A DNA stretch of 7,277 nucleotides from Rikenellaceae bacterium (GTDB taxonomy: Bacteria; Bacteroidota; Bacteroidia; Bacteroidales; Rikenellaceae). The notes under the pieces were generated by a model that worked only from the letters and a program-made list of their open reading frames with translations, had not been told where the DNA came from and did no database searches. Of the stretch, positions 6,404-7,277 are shown one piece after another. Both the position numbers and the translations under genes were made by a program. The stretch's first letter is position 1; each line of letters opens with the position of its first letter. Where the stretch lies: positions 1-7,277 of the forward strand of contig JAITVB010000169.1 in NCBI GenBank assembly GCA_031286025.1, written 5' to 3'.

Positions 6404-7129
6404 TTACTGCCGGCTGTCGGCCGGGGTACGGATCGGGGCGGAGAGGGGAGCGGCTTCGTTGGAAGCAGGCTGCCGTGAAGGTGCCGTAGCCGGCGATTGT
6501 CCGGGATTGGGCGTAGGTGCGGGAGTGGAATTTTCGACCGAGGTCGAGTCCGACGGCGAGGCATCGACCATCACGTGGCCGCTCGGTTGGTAAAAATTGA
6601 TGCTGTCGAGCTTCGAATCCGATTCGAATCCGATACCGATAATTTCGGTTTCACCGTCCCTCTGGATGATTTTGGTGTCGACGCGCGAGTAGATGCGGTC
6701 GGCTTTCTGGTCCCAGAAGAGTTGTTGGGTTTCGAGCACTTCGCCCTTGTCGTTCTTGGCGACGACGTTGCCGCGGGCTTCCCATAACTGGATGGGCTCG
6801 ATGTACTTGGCATGGTCGGCCACCAGTTCCGACTCCTTGATGTGGGTCGAGTCGTTATATGATTCGATTTTGACCCCTTTGGTGAATTCGATATAAGGTT
6901 CGTCCGCCAGTTCGTAACGCTCCAACAGCGGGGTTTCGAACCGGTAGGAAAGTTTGCCGTCGACCGAGTTGATGATGGTGAGGTTTTCGCTCCGTTGGGT
7001 GACCATGGCTTTGCGGGCGTCGCGATCCGGACCCTCGGGGGCGCTTTTTTTACTCGAGACATAGGCGGTGGCACCCACTATCAGGAGTGCCATCGCCTTC
7101 ACCGTGTATCGTTTCAACCAACGGTTCAC
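6404..7129 (-). CDS. lptC: LptC, lipopolysaccharide export periplasmic/inner-membrane protein
   Basis: 241 aa from GTG 7129. LptC is a bitopic inner-membrane protein that passes lipopolysaccharide from the LptB2FG extractor to LptA across the periplasm. Residues 12-25 are the membrane anchor (MALLIVGATAYVSS), preceded by basic residues (NRWLKRYTVK). Residues about 45-187 form the LptC/OstA-type beta-jellyroll with family-typical phrases LSYRFETPLLERYE, ELVADHAKYI, LWEARGNVVAKNDKGE, LETQQLFWDQKADRIYS and YQPSGHVMVD. Residues 190-241 are a Pro/Ser/Thr/Ala-rich, probably disordered tail that is not part of the core fold. The GTG at 7129 lies 13 nt after the upstream stop and gives a normal n-region. 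Another GTG at 7174 would overlap the upstream gene by 32 nt, and an ATG at 7093 would leave almost no positively charged n-region. It is co-transcribed with the upstream gene. No obvious terminator follows it before the convergent corrinoid operon. Confidence 0.9.
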   Translation of the reverse strand: MNRWLKRYTVKAMALLIVGATAYVSSKKSAPEGPDRDARKAMVTQRSENLTIINSVDGKLSYRFETPLLERYELADEPYIEFTKGVKIESYNDSTHIKESELVADHAKYIEPIQLWEARGNVVAKNDKGEVLETQQLFWDQKADRIYSRVDTKIIQRDGETEIIGIGFESDSKLDSINFYQPSGHVMVDASPSDSTSVENSTPAPTPNPGQSPATAPSRQPASNEAAPLSAPIRTPADSRQ

Positions 7130-7142
7130 CGTGGTCGGAGAT

Positions 7143-7277
7143 TTAGCGGATGGTACGGATGGTAGTGCCGCCACTTACCCAACCGCAGCTGACGTGGTAG
7201 CCTTGTCCGGCGTTCAGACCGCGGTAGAAGCACTCTTCCTTCGAGGGCCAGTAGCCGCGGTAGGTGCCGAGCATCTT
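7143..7277 (-). CDS. C-terminal fragment of an unrecognised protein upstream of lptC
   Basis: An open frame enters from the right edge and ends at TAA 7145-7143 after 44 codons (KMLGTYRGYWPSKEECFY ... SCGWVSGGTTIRTIR). I do not recognise the family. It is rich in aromatic residues, glycine and arginine and has two cysteines about 15 residues apart. Its stop lies 13 nt before the lptC GTG start, which suggests the same operon. The start of the gene is outside the window. Confidence 0.6.
   Translation of the reverse strand, partial: KMLGTYRGYWPSKEECFYRGLNAGQGYHVSCGWVSGGTTIRTIR

Noticed and set aside
7130..7174. Longer LptC start at GTG 7174
   Set aside because: It would overlap the upstream gene by 32 nt, and the extra 15 residues do not look like an LptC n-region.
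1..7277. tRNA, rRNA, CRISPR array, insertion sequence or integration site
   Set aside because: No cloverleaf, regularly spaced repeats, transposase or terminal repeats could be recognised on either strand.

Overview
The window looks like chromosomal DNA of a Bacteroidota species, most likely order Bacteroidales. The evidence is the N-terminus of a SusC-type TonB-dependent receptor with its DELVVVGYG sequence, a promoter matching the Bacteroidota -33/-7 consensus (TTG, 21 nt, TAnnTTTG), start regions without an obvious Shine-Dalgarno, and an LptC typical of the phylum. The coding DNA looks fairly GC-rich and the intergenic DNA AT-rich. That would suit a Rikenellaceae/Alistipes-like organism, but this is only a guess.

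Left part (1-3484, minus strand). A large secreted protein (835 aa, 3484-977) joins a formylglycine-generating-enzyme-like (SUMF1) domain, a sialidase-like Asp-box propeller and C-terminal YwqK/MORN-like repeats. A strong intrinsic terminator (865-901) follows it. An AT-rich gap of about 470 bases comes next, and then the start of a SusC-like receptor that runs off the window at position 1. The receptor's first codons contain a perfect 16-bp inverted repeat. The two genes look like separate transcription units of a glycan-related locus.

Middle (3485-6256). A divergent intergenic region carries a good plus-strand promoter and a leader of about 87 nt with two mutually exclusive inverted repeats. 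It drives a compact three-gene corrinoid operon: a corrinoid protein of the MtaC/MtbC/MetH-cobalamin-domain type, a UroD-fold methyltransferase of the MtaA/CmuA type with intact zinc ligands, and a stand-alone MetH-reactivation-domain protein with a C-terminal CxxCx4C tail. Together they contain a corrinoid carrier, one methyltransferase and a candidate reductive-activation partner. No substrate-specific methyltransferase (MtaB, MtbB or MttB type) lies in the window. This is the most interesting system here, because the methyl donor and acceptor are unknown.

Right part (6257-7277). A 147-base convergent gap is followed on the minus strand by lptC (lipopolysaccharide transport, with an unusual Pro/Ser/Ala-rich tail). 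Immediately upstream of lptC is the C-terminal 44 residues of an unrecognised protein that enters from the right edge.
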